From 1-14-2-50-31-20 sp965370315 (GTDB lineage: Bacteria > Bacteroidota > Ignavibacteria > Ignavibacteriales > Melioribacteraceae), in the NCBI GenBank assembly GCA_965370315.1, contig CBDUTO010000001.1, positions 28,930 through 92,929 of the forward strand: a stretch of 64,000 nucleotides of DNA, read 5' to 3'. Each line of letters starts with the position of its first letter. Within the stretch, counting starts at the first letter, position 1. The notes below the pieces were generated by a model. It was not told the DNA's origin, did not search any database, and saw only the letters and a list, made by a program, of their open reading frames with translations. The position numbers were made by a program, and so were the translations under genes. Below are positions 36,440 through 46,023 of this stretch, one piece after another.

Positions 36440-39340
36440 CTATGCTATAAAATCGTATTTATTATAGCCTAAATTTTTATGTGCAAGCGTTTCGTCAAGT
36501 CCTTCAACATTCATCTTTGCAGCATTATTGTTTTTTCTTTTCTGTTTAAAATATCTCTGATTCTTATCTTCAGAATTAGAGAGCGATACATTTAGTGAAT
36601 TATATTGGACTCCACTTTGATTAAGAGTCGCTTTTAATCCTTCTAAACTATTTTGAACAAGTTGTTGTGTTGCTTCATTATCAACTTTAATTGTAGCAGA
36701 AATAGTTTTATTAACAACCTCAAGCCTAATATCCAACTTGCCTAAATTTTCTGGCGTTAGCTGAAATTGAATTATCTTCTTTCCACCTTTTAGAGCTAGG
36801 GTACTGATCTCTTTATTCAAATCTTTAAGATTAATTCTTTTAGATATGTTTTTTTGATTTAATCTTAAATCGTTTTTAATGAATTGACTATGTGTAGTAG
36901 CAAATTTAGAAAAATGAGCCTCTTCCACTTTAACATCTGAGTTAGCTGATTTATGAAGAATATTGCTCTCTGTTTTACTCTCTTTTACTGCAACACTATT
37001 ACTCTCAACTTCTAAATTTTTAATAATCATTTTTTCAAATGGTTTTAGTTTAGAGTTTTCATTAGTCAATTCAGCATTATCAGCTATTTTAATAGTTGGG
37101 GCTTGTTCATTTTTATATGATTCTTTGTTTCCTAAATTAGAGCTACTACTACCACTCTCATTTTTAACTATTTTTGTCTCTACAAAACCATTCTTATCAT
37201 TTGATGCTTTTGTTAATTTAATATCTTTATCCTGAGCAACCGAATTCTCTTTTGAAGCATTTTCGTTTAGTGGTACAACTCTAAGTTTCGATAAATCGAC
37301 ACTCTCTTTACTTGCAAATACAGTTTTATTTAATAATTCTGGTTTTGCTTTATTAACAAAAGCGTCGTCTTTTAATGTTAAGCTTTCCGGACTTTTTTCT
37401 GCTTTTAGTGTAACCAAATACTTTTCTTTCTCTACTTCGTTACTATTTGCAACTTCCTTATTAGCAAAAACATTTTTGATTCCAGTTTTTACTTTATTAA
37501 CTAAGGTTGGCTCATCATTAGATTTCTTTTGACCCACAGCTGCAATCTTTTCATCTGATTTAACATTCTCAAATGATGTTGTTTTAACTTCCAGTTTTTC
37601 TAGCTTTGCAAAAAGAGTTTTTAGTTCTCTATTCTTAGGGCTTTGAGATAACTCTTCTTTTACAATCTCTTTTAATTCTAGAACATTAACCTTTTTAAAA
37701 CTCTCTTTTTGAACTGCTTCTGTTTCACCAGCAGTAAGTTTTAATTTTTGAGATAGCTCCAAAAGAGATAATTTTTCTTCAGTATTAACTCCAGCAACAG
37801 TATTCTCTTTAGACGATATTATTGCATCCATTTTATTAATAACAGATTTAATTTCCAATCTATTATTACTTAAGTTTTCTAAAGCCTTAAGCTCGTTATT
37901 TAACTCAGGCAAAGTGACTTTTTCTGAAGCCAAACTTTGAGCAACAATAGTTTCTTTTGGCGTTAAATTTAATGCCTCGCTTATTTTTGGCAATGTAAAC
38001 TTAGAAGAAATGTTTTCAGTTGTTACAGTCTCTGCATTTGATTTTATATATGCATCTACTTTACTTAGCAATGATTTTGCTTCAGCACTTGCTGGCATAT
38101 TAGCAAATAAGGCTTTTAATTTATTACCTAATTCTGGAAGTGTAATTTTTTTTCTATTTATGCTCTTAACAATCTCAGCTTCTCTGGGTGTAAGATTTAA
38201 TGCTTCACTCAATTTTGGCAAGGTAAACTTAGAAGATATATTTTCCACGTTAGCAGTTTTACTATTTGATTTTAAATATGCTTCAACTTTATTTAGTAGC
38301 GAATTTACTTCTGCGCTTTGTGATGAGTCAGAAAAAATTTCTTTTAGCTTACTGCTTAATTCTGGTAGCGTTAATTTTTCTAAATTAATACCTTCCAATA
38401 ATTTTGCTTCACCTGATGTTAATCCTAATTTATTAGAGATTACAGGAAAATCAGATTCTTTCTCATCTACAATTGGTTTTAAATTCGTGAATTCTGCACT
38501 ATCACCCGATTTAATAACCTTCACAAATTCTTCAACAATAGTCTTTTTTAGTAGATCAGATTCTTGAGTCGAAAGATTTAATTCTTTTTGAGCTCCTGTA
38601 ATTAATGTAGAAAGAATATTTTTTTGAGGAGTAAATGTTTCATCATTTAAGGAAACTAACTTTGAAAATTTACCTTCAATTTGTGAAGTTAATTGCGAAA
38701 TTTTTTCTTCACTCATATTAAATTCACTTGAACTTAATTTTTCTTTTAGTGAAGAGATAATATTAGAGATTACTTGATTATAATCAATCTCTTTCGCATT
38801 TGTATTATCCGACTGAGTAAGTTTTAAAATTTTAGGAGAATTAGAATTTTTTAGGGATTTATCAAATTTTTGAATTTCAACAAATATTTCCTTTCCATTA
38901 TTTTCAATAGGAATAGAAAACTTTTCTCCGCTATTAACACCCTCAATAATAGTATTAACTATTTCTGGGTTAATTGCGGAAGCACCCGATTTTGAGTTAT
39001 GTTGAATTAAAACCTTACCAGAACTATTTTTAGGCATTTCAACTTCACTTAACAGAGTATTAAGAAATTGAACAATAGTAGCATCATCACCAAGATAATC
39101 ATTCTTTGCAGATGACTCTTGATTCTTAGCACCAAAAGTTAGGTTTTCAAAGTTCTTAAATAGAGCTTTGTTTTTTGATTCTAACTCAATATTACTAACT
39201 TCATTTAATGACAACTTTTCTGTTGATACATTTATTATATCTGCAAACAGATAATTAGAATTAGTAAACTTATTCTCTTTAGCACCGTCAACAGTATTGC
39301 CAGCACTAGCATTCGATATAAACAGCGGATTAAAAAACAT
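36440..39340 (-). CDS. fliK: Hook-length control protein FliK with tandem ruler repeats
   Basis: FliK is secreted intermittently to measure the hook and then triggers the FlhB specificity switch. The 966-residue protein is more than twice the enterobacterial length (405). The C-terminal domain (about 840-930) has FQLTPENLGKLDIRLEV, the conserved FlhB-interacting core. Four repeats of 74-76 residues occupy about 298-597, each with (F/L)xLPxLSxxLxLTxxE followed by LPEL and a predicted helix. The Gln-poor, Ser/Lys/Asn-rich rest looks unfolded, as expected of a molecular ruler. It overlaps the upstream motE-like gene by one base. Confidence 0.9.
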   Translation of the reverse strand: MFFNPLFISNASAGNTVDGAKENKFTNSNYLFADIINVSTEKLSLNEVSNIELESKNKALFKNFENLTFGAKNQESSAKNDYLGDDATIVQFLNTLLSEVEMPKNSSGKVLIQHNSKSGASAINPEIVNTIIEGVNSGEKFSIPIENNGKEIFVEIQKFDKSLKNSNSPKILKLTQSDNTNAKEIDYNQVISNIISSLKEKLSSSEFNMSEEKISQLTSQIEGKFSKLVSLNDETFTPQKNILSTLITGAQKELNLSTQESDLLKKTIVEEFVKVIKSGDSAEFTNLKPIVDEKESDFPVISNKLGLTSGEAKLLEGINLEKLTLPELSSKLKEIFSDSSQSAEVNSLLNKVEAYLKSNSKTANVENISSKFTLPKLSEALNLTPREAEIVKSINRKKITLPELGNKLKALFANMPASAEAKSLLSKVDAYIKSNAETVTTENISSKFTLPKISEALNLTPKETIVAQSLASEKVTLPELNNELKALENLSNNRLEIKSVINKMDAIISSKENTVAGVNTEEKLSLLELSQKLKLTAGETEAVQKESFKKVNVLELKEIVKEELSQSPKNRELKTLFAKLEKLEVKTTSFENVKSDEKIAAVGQKKSNDEPTLVNKVKTGIKNVFANKEVANSNEVEKEKYLVTLKAEKSPESLTLKDDAFVNKAKPELLNKTVFASKESVDLSKLRVVPLNENASKENSVAQDKDIKLTKASNDKNGFVETKIVKNESGSSSSNLGNKESYKNEQAPTIKIADNAELTNENSKLKPFEKMIIKNLEVESNSVAVKESKTESNILHKSANSDVKVEEAHFSKFATTHSQFIKNDLRLNQKNISKRINLKDLNKEISTLALKGGKKIIQFQLTPENLGKLDIRLEVVNKTISATIKVDNEATQQLVQNSLEGLKATLNQSGVQYNSLNVSLSNSEDKNQRYFKQKRKNNNAAKMNVEGLDETLAHKNLGYNKYDFIA
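37550..38449 (-). repeat. Four tandem repeats within fliK
   Basis: Each unit is 222-228 bp and encodes a 74-76 residue module starting at residues 298, 372, 448 and 524. Units 2 and 3 are the most alike, including the shared protein segment NISSKFTLPK; the fourth has diverged. Confidence 0.8.
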
Positions 39341-39915
39341 TATGGTACTCGCGTTATTCTTTTAGCTATTTCTGGATTTATTTCTGCTAGTATTTCAGCG
39401 GCTTTTTTCTTTTTCATACTATACAGAATATCCTTAGCTATATTATCGGAATATTTTAGAATTATTTTAGCCGCTTTCTGAGATTCCATAGAATCATACA
39501 ATTTTGAAGTTGTTTTTATCCATGCTTGATACTCAGTTTCGCTATCTTTTTTCTTTTCAAACTTTTCATTTGTTGCTTCTAAAGTTGTTGTTTCTCTCGA
39601 TAGTTTAGCAATTTCCTTTTGTAACACAGCTATACTATCCTCCAGCAAAACAACTCTATTGTTTGTATTTACAATAGCAACAGAATCGAAGCCAATTACT
39701 TTTAATGAATCGAAAACAGCTCTTTCAATTTCGGGTCTTAGATTAATTTTTATATCTTCAATCTGCTGAACTGTCCTTAACTCTGCTGCTGCATGAGTTG
39801 GTGTAAAATCAAAGTCGAAAATATTATCGTACTTCAAATTCATAAATGCGATTAATGCTGTGACCATCACAAATGAAATTATAAAAATTATTACTGCTGC
39901 TATCTTATCAATCAT
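39340..39915 (-). CDS. MotE/YlxF-like flagellar membrane coiled-coil protein
   Basis: The 191-residue protein has one N-terminal membrane helix (about 5-27), a coiled coil (about 80-125) and a C-terminal MgtE-N-like helical domain (KAAKIILKYSDNIAKDIL, KKAAEILAEINPEIAKRI). This is the layout of YlxF (Bacillus, between fliJ and fliK), FlbB and MotE, which act near the stator and switch. The gene holds the same fliJ-fliK position here. A role in stator assembly is known for MotE/FlbB and inferred here. No SPOR or OmpA domain is present. Confidence 0.82.
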   Translation of the reverse strand: MIDKIAAVIIFIISFVMVTALIAFMNLKYDNIFDFDFTPTHAAAELRTVQQIEDIKINLRPEIERAVFDSLKVIGFDSVAIVNTNNRVVLLEDSIAVLQKEIAKLSRETTTLEATNEKFEKKKDSETEYQAWIKTTSKLYDSMESQKAAKIILKYSDNIAKDILYSMKKKKAAEILAEINPEIAKRITRVP

Positions 39916-39917
39916 CT

Positions 39918-40349
39918 CTATTCTCTACTAGATTTTTGTATTGCTAATTCATCCAACATCTTTGTTTCTGCTCTATTTTCTTCTTTCTTAAATTGCATTA
40001 ACTTCGATTCTTTAAGCTTGTGAAATATTTTACTCTCTTTTGTCTTTTCAACTAACTCACTTTGCTTTATTTTCATTAGCAATTTTAATCTTGCTATCTC
40101 ACTATCAATAAATTCTATTTTTTTCTTTAGATAATAAATATGGCTTTCAATAAATTGAAGTTCCGAAATTTTCATTGAGCCTTTATTGCTACTCATCTTA
40201 CAGCCATTTAACTCTTCAATTAATTTCTCTTTCTTAACAGAAGATTCCTCAATCTGTTTTCCAACAAGAGCAACCTCTTTCATTGCTTCTTTCTTAATAT
40301 TATCCTTAAAATTAAGAACCGAATCGAATTTGTATTTAAACTTCTTCAT
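39918..40349 (-). CDS. fliJ: Flagellar export chaperone FliJ
   Basis: FliJ is the coiled-coil stalk of the export ATPase and escorts substrates. The 143-residue protein is almost wholly helical and rich in Lys and Glu, with the family opening KKFKYKFDSVLNFKDN. It is weakly conserved in general; length, composition and the fliI-fliJ position support the call. It begins 3 nt before fliI ends in transcription order. Confidence 0.88.
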   Translation of the reverse strand: MKKFKYKFDSVLNFKDNIKKEAMKEVALVGKQIEESSVKKEKLIEELNGCKMSSNKGSMKISELQFIESHIYYLKKKIEFIDSEIARLKLLMKIKQSELVEKTKESKIFHKLKESKLMQFKKEENRAETKMLDELAIQKSSRE

Positions 40350-40352
40350 TCA

Positions 40353-41690
40353 TTACTCCAATGCCAACGGTTCTTCTATCATATCATTTAGTAATTTAAC
40401 TGTATCCTTAAACAAAGATTTATCATTCATATCTTGCTTTAGAAAACTTCTCAAGTTTGTAATATTCTGCAAGGCATGATCAATTTGCGGATTGCTCCCT
40501 TTTACATACGCACCTATGTTTATAAGATCTTCCGCTTCATTGTAGGTCGATAAAATTTCATTAAAAAGCATGGCTCTTTCACGTTGGTCACTTGTAACAA
40601 TATCTGGCATTACTCTACTAACACTTTGTAGAGGATCAATTGCAGGATATTGTCCTTTATTAGCAAGCTTTCTCGAAAGGACTATATGTCCATCAAGAAT
40701 TGATCGTACAGCATCGGCAATTGGTTCAGTCATATCATCACCATCAACTAATACTGTATAAAATCCAGTAATAGAGCCACCTTTAGCAGTGCCTGCGCGT
40801 TCCAATAATTTTGGAAGAAGAGCAAATACAGAAGGTGTATATCCTTTTGTTGTTGGCGGTTCCCCAACTGTTAAGCCAATTTCTCTTTGTGCCATAGCAA
40901 AACGTGTTACAGAATCCATCATTAGCAATACATCATTTCCTTTATCTCTAAAGTATTCAGCTATTGTTGTTCCAATAAAAGCACCCTTCATTCTAATCAA
41001 AGCAGATTTATCACTTGTAGCTACAATAACAACAGAACGCTTAAGACCTTCCTCCCCTAAGTCTTTTTCAATAAACTCTCTAACTTCTCTACCACGCTCT
41101 CCAATAAGGGTAATAACATTTATGTCTGCATCAGTATTTCTAGCCATCATTCCTAATAGAACACTTTTACCAACGCCACTCCCAGCAAATATCCCGGCTC
41201 TTTGTCCTCTACCAATAGTTAACAATCCATCAATAGCTCGTACACCAGTTTGAAGTGGTGCATTAATTCTTTCACGCTCAAGTGGATGTGGAGGTTCACG
41301 GTAAATTGATCTTCTTTCAGATAAATTAAGTGGGCCTTTTCCATCTATCGGATTTCCTAATCCGTCAATTACTCTTCCAAGTAGTTCTTCTCCAACTGGA
41401 ATTGAAAAACTTTTACCTGTAGCTACAATTTCACATGCAGGTGAAATTTCGTGAATTTCTCCTAAAGCAATTGATAAAACTTTTCCTTCTTTAAAACCAA
41501 CAACTTCGCATGCACAAACTACTTTGCCATCTCTATCAACAACTTTACATTCTTCACCAATAGATACATTAGGACCAAAAGAGGCAATTACTAAACCAAC
41601 AACATCTGTTACTTTTCCATTAACTTTTATAATTTCAGTATTTGAAATTTTATTAGAAATTGTGGCAATATATTCTTCAGCGTAATTCAT
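40353..41690 (-). CDS. fliI: Flagellar export ATPase FliI
   Basis: FliI is the hexameric ATPase at the entrance of the flagellar export system, related to F1-beta. The 445-residue protein has the P-loop GIFAGSGVGKSVLLG (residues about 160-175), Walker B LLMMDSVTRFAMAQREIG and the FliI/YscN signature PPTTKGYTPSVFALLPKL. Length is typical. Start and stop overlap its neighbours by single bases, indicating tight coupling in fliF-fliG-fliH-fliI-fliJ. Confidence 0.97.
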   Translation of the reverse strand: MNYAEEYIATISNKISNTEIIKVNGKVTDVVGLVIASFGPNVSIGEECKVVDRDGKVVCACEVVGFKEGKVLSIALGEIHEISPACEIVATGKSFSIPVGEELLGRVIDGLGNPIDGKGPLNLSERRSIYREPPHPLERERINAPLQTGVRAIDGLLTIGRGQRAGIFAGSGVGKSVLLGMMARNTDADINVITLIGERGREVREFIEKDLGEEGLKRSVVIVATSDKSALIRMKGAFIGTTIAEYFRDKGNDVLLMMDSVTRFAMAQREIGLTVGEPPTTKGYTPSVFALLPKLLERAGTAKGGSITGFYTVLVDGDDMTEPIADAVRSILDGHIVLSRKLANKGQYPAIDPLQSVSRVMPDIVTSDQRERAMLFNEILSTYNEAEDLINIGAYVKGSNPQIDHALQNITNLRSFLKQDMNDKSLFKDTVKLLNDMIEEPLALE

Positions 41691-42316
41691 TAAACTTCTT
41701 CTACCGCTTCTTGTGAAAGTTTTGTTTTTAATTCGTTTAGCTGTGAAGTAATACGTGCATCAACATTTCCAATCTCAGACTCGATAAAACAACCACCCGC
41801 TTCTATTCTATCATCAACTTCAAATTTTAAATTAGAATAGGATTTATTATCAAGAAAGTTAACTTCACTCTCTTGTATTAACTCCACATCTGCAGAATTT
41901 AATCTTATTACAATATTATTTGCACCAATTATTTTACTTGTTGACTCTTTAATTGCATCAAAAATAATAGGTGATTCAGAAATAGACTTTTTAATAATCT
42001 TTGAAGCAATAAGGAAGGATGCATCCAAAACAATTTTATCGAAGGATGTTTTATACTCTATCAATCTTTCATCAACAGATTTCATGAGATTATCATATTC
42101 CTCAAACTTGGTCTGTAATTTCCGACTATATTGAGACTGTAATTCTCTAATAGCATCTTCTTTTCCAGCATTATATATTTGTTCTTTTTTTTCATCTTCT
42201 AATCTTTGTAAATATTCTTCTTCGTTTTCTGACTCAGTACCTGGTGGACCAACTACATCACTTATTCTTATGCTAAGTTTATTCTTTCTACTTCCAAGTT
42301 TTATAACGCTAGACAT
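41690..42316 (-). CDS. fliH: Flagellar assembly protein FliH
   Basis: FliH binds FliI and tethers it to the C-ring. I chose ATG 42316, with GAGGAAG upstream, over a GTG at 42334 that would overlap fliG by 26 nt; the product has 208 residues. It has the acidic-to-helical pattern of FliH: EENEEEYLQRLEDEK-type charged segments, a long coiled region, then the V-ATPase E-like C-terminal domain (VIRLNSADVELIQE and DRIEAGGCFIESEIG). The GGCxIE motif is diagnostic. Confidence 0.93.
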   Translation of the reverse strand: MSSVIKLGSRKNKLSIRISDVVGPPGTESENEEEYLQRLEDEKKEQIYNAGKEDAIRELQSQYSRKLQTKFEEYDNLMKSVDERLIEYKTSFDKIVLDASFLIASKIIKKSISESPIIFDAIKESTSKIIGANNIVIRLNSADVELIQESEVNFLDNKSYSNLKFEVDDRIEAGGCFIESEIGNVDARITSQLNELKTKLSQEAVEEV

Positions 42317-43367
42317 ATACTTCCTCGCTACCACCTTGAATATTTAGAGATATATCCCCAGTCTCTTCTAATTGTTTAACAACATCTATAATACGAGCTT
42401 GTGCTGCTTCCACATCTTTTAATTTAACCATTCCCATATACTGAAGCTCTTCTTTCAGTAGTTCTGTTGCTCGCTCAGACATATTAGCATAAATTTTATT
42501 CGCCAATTCTTCATCTGCTGTTTTTAAAGCCATTGTTAAATCTTTTCTATCTATTTCACGTAGAATTTTTTGAATATCCTTATCTTGTAGATTAATCAAG
42601 TCCTCAAATAAGAACATCAAGCGTTTTATCTCTGCAGCAATTTCTGGATCTTTATCAATTAGTTCATCCATAATTTCTTTACTTAAAGAGACTTTAGTTC
42701 TATTTAGTATTGTAGCCAAACTTTTTGTTCCACCAATTTTACCAATAGTTTGACTCATAGTTAAACCAGCCATATCATCTACAACTTTTTCAATTCTACG
42801 AAGTGTTTGAGGAGCTACTTTTCCTAATGTGGCAATTCTTAAAGCCACATCACCTCTAAGATCGGGTGGTAATTCTTGTATAGCGTTTGCAGTTTGGTCA
42901 GGGTGCAAGTGGGTAAGTATTAATGCGATAGTCTGTGGATGTTCTTTTCCTAAAAAATTAACAAGTTGAGTAGAATCAGCTTTCTTTAAAATATCGAACC
43001 CCTTTAGAGTAGTAATACTTTTCACTTTTTCAATTATTTCAAGTGCTTTATTCATACCAAATGATTTTTCAAGAATAGCCTTTGCATAATCAATGCCACC
43101 TTCAAGAACATACTCACGAGCTTTAACCATATTATAAAACTCTTGCATAACTCCATCAAATGTTTGGCTTGATGTATTTTTAACTTGAGAAATTTCTGCT
43201 GAAATAGCTTCAACATCATCAGGATCTAAATTTTTAAATACTTCAGCTGAAGATTCGACATCTAGCGCAATCATTAAAAGTGCTGATTTTTGTAATCCAT
43301 TTAGTCCTGCAAATTCTCTTGATTTTATAGCAGCAATTTCTGTCGTTTCTTCTTTCGGATTACTCAT
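42309..43367 (-). CDS. fliG: Flagellar motor switch protein FliG
   Basis: FliG is the rotor subunit that contacts the stator. The 352-residue protein has N-, middle and C-terminal armadillo-like domains. It carries the EHPQ motif in GKEHPQTIALILTHL (residues about 145-160) and the C-terminal torque helix with alternating charges (IQKILREIDRKDL). Its start overlaps fliF by 8 nt and its end overlaps the fliH start region. Confidence 0.97.
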   Translation of the reverse strand: MSNPKEETTEIAAIKSREFAGLNGLQKSALLMIALDVESSAEVFKNLDPDDVEAISAEISQVKNTSSQTFDGVMQEFYNMVKAREYVLEGGIDYAKAILEKSFGMNKALEIIEKVKSITTLKGFDILKKADSTQLVNFLGKEHPQTIALILTHLHPDQTANAIQELPPDLRGDVALRIATLGKVAPQTLRRIEKVVDDMAGLTMSQTIGKIGGTKSLATILNRTKVSLSKEIMDELIDKDPEIAAEIKRLMFLFEDLINLQDKDIQKILREIDRKDLTMALKTADEELANKIYANMSERATELLKEELQYMGMVKLKDVEAAQARIIDVVKQLEETGDISLNIQGGSEEVYV

Positions 43368-44949
43368 TTTCGTTTAACCATGAATTTATTAGTTTGGCAG
43401 CATCAACTGGATTTTTTTGCACATAATTAGAAATTTTTTCGTTCTGATTCTTTTTCATCATAGCTTCGTCCGAAATTTCATCTTCCAAATCACCTAGTGG
43501 AAAGAGTTTTCTTTTCTCCGACGAGGGTAATGCTGTGTTTCCAAAATCATTTAAGGATGGTGTGCTACCAGCGCCAGCCATCGCAAATCCACCAGGGTTT
43601 ACTGAACCGACCATTATTTTTTCTGTTTTTAATCTCTTCATTAATTTTAGTAATAAAATCAATGATGCAATTATTGCAGTAACAATTAGAATTAAGTTTA
43701 TTAGCTTATCCATATCACCAAAAGGCATTTGTCCCGCAGTAGCAGCCTCCTCAAAGCTCTCTTCCTCAAGTCTGCCATTATCAAAATAGATATTTACTAT
43801 TGAGAACTCGTCTCCCCTAACATTATCAACACCAACAGCATTTCTAACAATTTGTTCAAGTTTTTGCAATTGTTCATCACTTCTAGGTTCGTGTACAGTC
43901 TCTACAGTTTCACCATTCTTAACTTGTTTTACTTCATCATTTATCACAGTAGTAACAGTAAGTCTTTTAATATTACCAGTTCCCTCAACTACTCTTTCTA
44001 TTGTTTTACTAATTTCATAATTAATTGTTGAGTTCTGACTAACTTGAGCAGTTGTGTCAGAGTAACTAGAGCCAATGTTTTCAGTCTTAATAGTTTGTTC
44101 ACTAACTGCAATTTGTTTTTCAGGATCAAAGTCTTCAATTGTTCTTTCAACCTGATCGAAATTTAGCTCTGCATTTATTTGAACAATAGCATTCCCATAT
44201 CCTAAGATATTATCCAAAACTGCTTGTGCTTTTTTAACTAAATATTTCTCTATAGACTGTTTAATCTCGTACTGTTTACCTGTTGAAATTCCAAACTCAT
44301 TTTCATCCGATTGCTGTGAAAGAAGTCTTCCATTTGTATCTAATAAAGTTATGTTTCCTCTTTTTAATCCTTCCACACTGCTAGATACTAAATTAACAAT
44401 TGCATTTATATTCTCTCTTGATAAAGAACTCATAGATAGTTTTAACACAATAGAAGCAGTTGGGTCATTTTGCTCACTTCTGAATATCGACTTTTCTGGT
44501 GTTACAATATGAACACGTGCTGCTTCAACTCCATCTTGTTGAACTATAGTACGGGAAAGCTCCCCTTCCAAAGCTCTTTTGTAATTAAGTTTTTGCATAA
44601 ATTCGGACATTCCCATTGTGCTCTTATCAAAAATCTCATATCCTATAATTCCAGAATTTGGAATTCCCTTACTTGCTAACTCTAATCTAGTTTCGTGAAC
44701 AACTTCTGCAGAAACTTTGATAGTGCTTCCTCTATCCTCAATTTTATATGGAATTTTTTTAGAATTTAAATGCTCTAAAACTTTTGCGGCATCTTTCTCT
44801 GAAAGATTCGTATACACAGTTGAGTAATTTGGTTCATTCAAAAATGAAACTAAAACTCCTAGTAGAACTACAGTTACAATTGCAATTCCACCAATCATCA
44901 TTTTTTGTTGAGGGGCAAGTTTATTAAATATTCCGAAAATGTCGTTCAT
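43360..44949 (-). CDS. fliF: Flagellar MS-ring protein FliF
   Basis: FliF builds the inner-membrane MS ring on which the flagellum assembles. The 529-residue protein has two membrane helices (about residues 17-37 and 415-437) around a periplasmic region with the ring-building YscJ-like domain (YSTVYTNLSEKDAAKVLEHL). The C-terminal cytoplasmic tail binds FliG (YVQKNPVDAAKLINSWL). Length is close to the usual 550. Confidence 0.97.
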   Translation of the reverse strand: MNDIFGIFNKLAPQQKMMIGGIAIVTVVLLGVLVSFLNEPNYSTVYTNLSEKDAAKVLEHLNSKKIPYKIEDRGSTIKVSAEVVHETRLELASKGIPNSGIIGYEIFDKSTMGMSEFMQKLNYKRALEGELSRTIVQQDGVEAARVHIVTPEKSIFRSEQNDPTASIVLKLSMSSLSRENINAIVNLVSSSVEGLKRGNITLLDTNGRLLSQQSDENEFGISTGKQYEIKQSIEKYLVKKAQAVLDNILGYGNAIVQINAELNFDQVERTIEDFDPEKQIAVSEQTIKTENIGSSYSDTTAQVSQNSTINYEISKTIERVVEGTGNIKRLTVTTVINDEVKQVKNGETVETVHEPRSDEQLQKLEQIVRNAVGVDNVRGDEFSIVNIYFDNGRLEEESFEEAATAGQMPFGDMDKLINLILIVTAIIASLILLLKLMKRLKTEKIMVGSVNPGGFAMAGAGSTPSLNDFGNTALPSSEKRKLFPLGDLEDEISDEAMMKKNQNEKISNYVQKNPVDAAKLINSWLNENE

Positions 44950-44968
44950 CAGTTAAATTTCCAATAAT

Positions 44969-45259
44969 TTAGATTTGAATTCTTGTTAATTCTTTATATC
45001 CATCCATAAATTTATTTCTAACTTCCATTAGAAGTTGAAGACTAGTCTTTGCCTTTTCTCCAGCAATCATAACCTCGTGAATTTCAACATCTCCACCCTG
45101 TATTAATTTTTGAGTTAATTCTGTTGACTCAGCCTGAGCTTTTTGGGTGTTTTCTATTACACCTTTAAAAATATTTTCGAACTCATTAACACTTGGTTTC
45201 TCTGTTAGTTTTGTTCTCGGAATTAAACTTCCTATCGATTGAATATTTCCAATGGCCAT
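44969..45259 (-). CDS. fliE: Flagellar hook-basal body complex protein FliE
   Basis: FliE links the MS ring to the rod and is the first exported substrate. The 96-residue protein matches the family in the C-terminal half, with GGDVEIHEVMIAGEKAKTSL and LMEVRNKFMDGYKELTRI. It lies between the uncharacterised 85-residue gene and fliF. Confidence 0.95.
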   Translation of the reverse strand: MAIGNIQSIGSLIPRTKLTEKPSVNEFENIFKGVIENTQKAQAESTELTQKLIQGGDVEIHEVMIAGEKAKTSLQLLMEVRNKFMDGYKELTRIQI

Positions 45260-45262
45260 TTC

Positions 45263-45520
45263 TTATCCTCTCCTATCCAGTAATGATCCAACTGTTACAC
45301 CAGACATAGTACCGCTCTTGTTGTAATAGTGATATTCCATAATCTCTTCTCTTTGTTTAGGATACATCTTTGCAAAAAGCTCTTTCTCTTTAACAGAAAT
45401 TCCTTGATCCATTTTTTTTATTTCTGCTGTTTTTTGTATATCATCTGTACGAGTTACATTTGAAACATTTCTAGTTCTCTGTGGAAAGTAATTTCCAATA
45501 TTATTAGTATTAACTCTCAT
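45263..45520 (-). CDS. Small uncharacterised protein between flgC and fliE
   Basis: This 85-residue protein has no signal peptide or membrane segment. Its N-terminus is polar and Asn/Arg/Thr-rich (MRVNTNNIGNYFPQRT). A helical central part contains KMYPKQREEIMEYHYY and a short tail ends GSLLDRRG. I recognise no family. The gene lies 3 nt after flgC and 3 nt before fliE, where most genomes have none, so it is surely translated with them. A disordered N-terminus and proximal-rod neighbours make an exported rod component or a rod-specific chaperone possible, but this is speculation. Confidence 0.75.
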   Translation of the reverse strand: MRVNTNNIGNYFPQRTRNVSNVTRTDDIQKTAEIKKMDQGISVKEKELFAKMYPKQREEIMEYHYYNKSGTMSGVTVGSLLDRRG

Positions 45521-45523
45521 CTT

Positions 45524-46021
45524 TTATATCTCCAAAGAATCTTTAGCAATCTGTTTTGAAGTATCGAGTGCTGTTAAATTTGCTTCGTAACTTCTTGAAG
45601 CTGCAATCATTTCAACCATCTCTTGAATCACATTAATATTTGACATTTCTACATATCCTTTTTCATCTGAGTCAGGGTGATTTGGCATAAATATTAGTTC
45701 TCCAGCTGAAGGATCTTCATGAGTTTCATATTCCAATCCAGTAGACTGATTACCAGAGTTTATATTGCTCGGTTGTGATAATGAAAAATGATTTCCATCG
45801 GTAGTATGCATTTGCAAACTTCCTTTTTGCTGACTCATTCCATTTAAACCACTTTGACTTTGTGAAATTGTGATAAATTTCCTTCTAAAAGGTTCTCCAT
45901 TTTCATTTCTAGTTGTCTCTGCATTAGCAATGTTTTCAGCAATTAAGTTCATTCGTTTTCTTTGAACGCTTAAACCTCTAGCACTAATTTTGAAACCTGG
46001 GTTGCTTCCACTAATATCCAT
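45524..46021 (-). CDS. flgC: Flagellar basal-body rod protein FlgC
   Basis: FlgC is a proximal rod subunit. The 165-residue protein has the N-terminal rod motif (ARGLSVQRKRMNLIAENIA) and the C-terminal block MVEMIAASRSYEANLTALD. The middle is slightly longer than in enterobacteria (134 residues). It starts 2 nt after flgB. Confidence 0.96.
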   Translation of the reverse strand: MDISGSNPGFKISARGLSVQRKRMNLIAENIANAETTRNENGEPFRRKFITISQSQSGLNGMSQQKGSLQMHTTDGNHFSLSQPSNINSGNQSTGLEYETHEDPSAGELIFMPNHPDSDEKGYVEMSNINVIQEMVEMIAASRSYEANLTALDTSKQIAKDSLEI

Positions 46022-46023
46022 AA

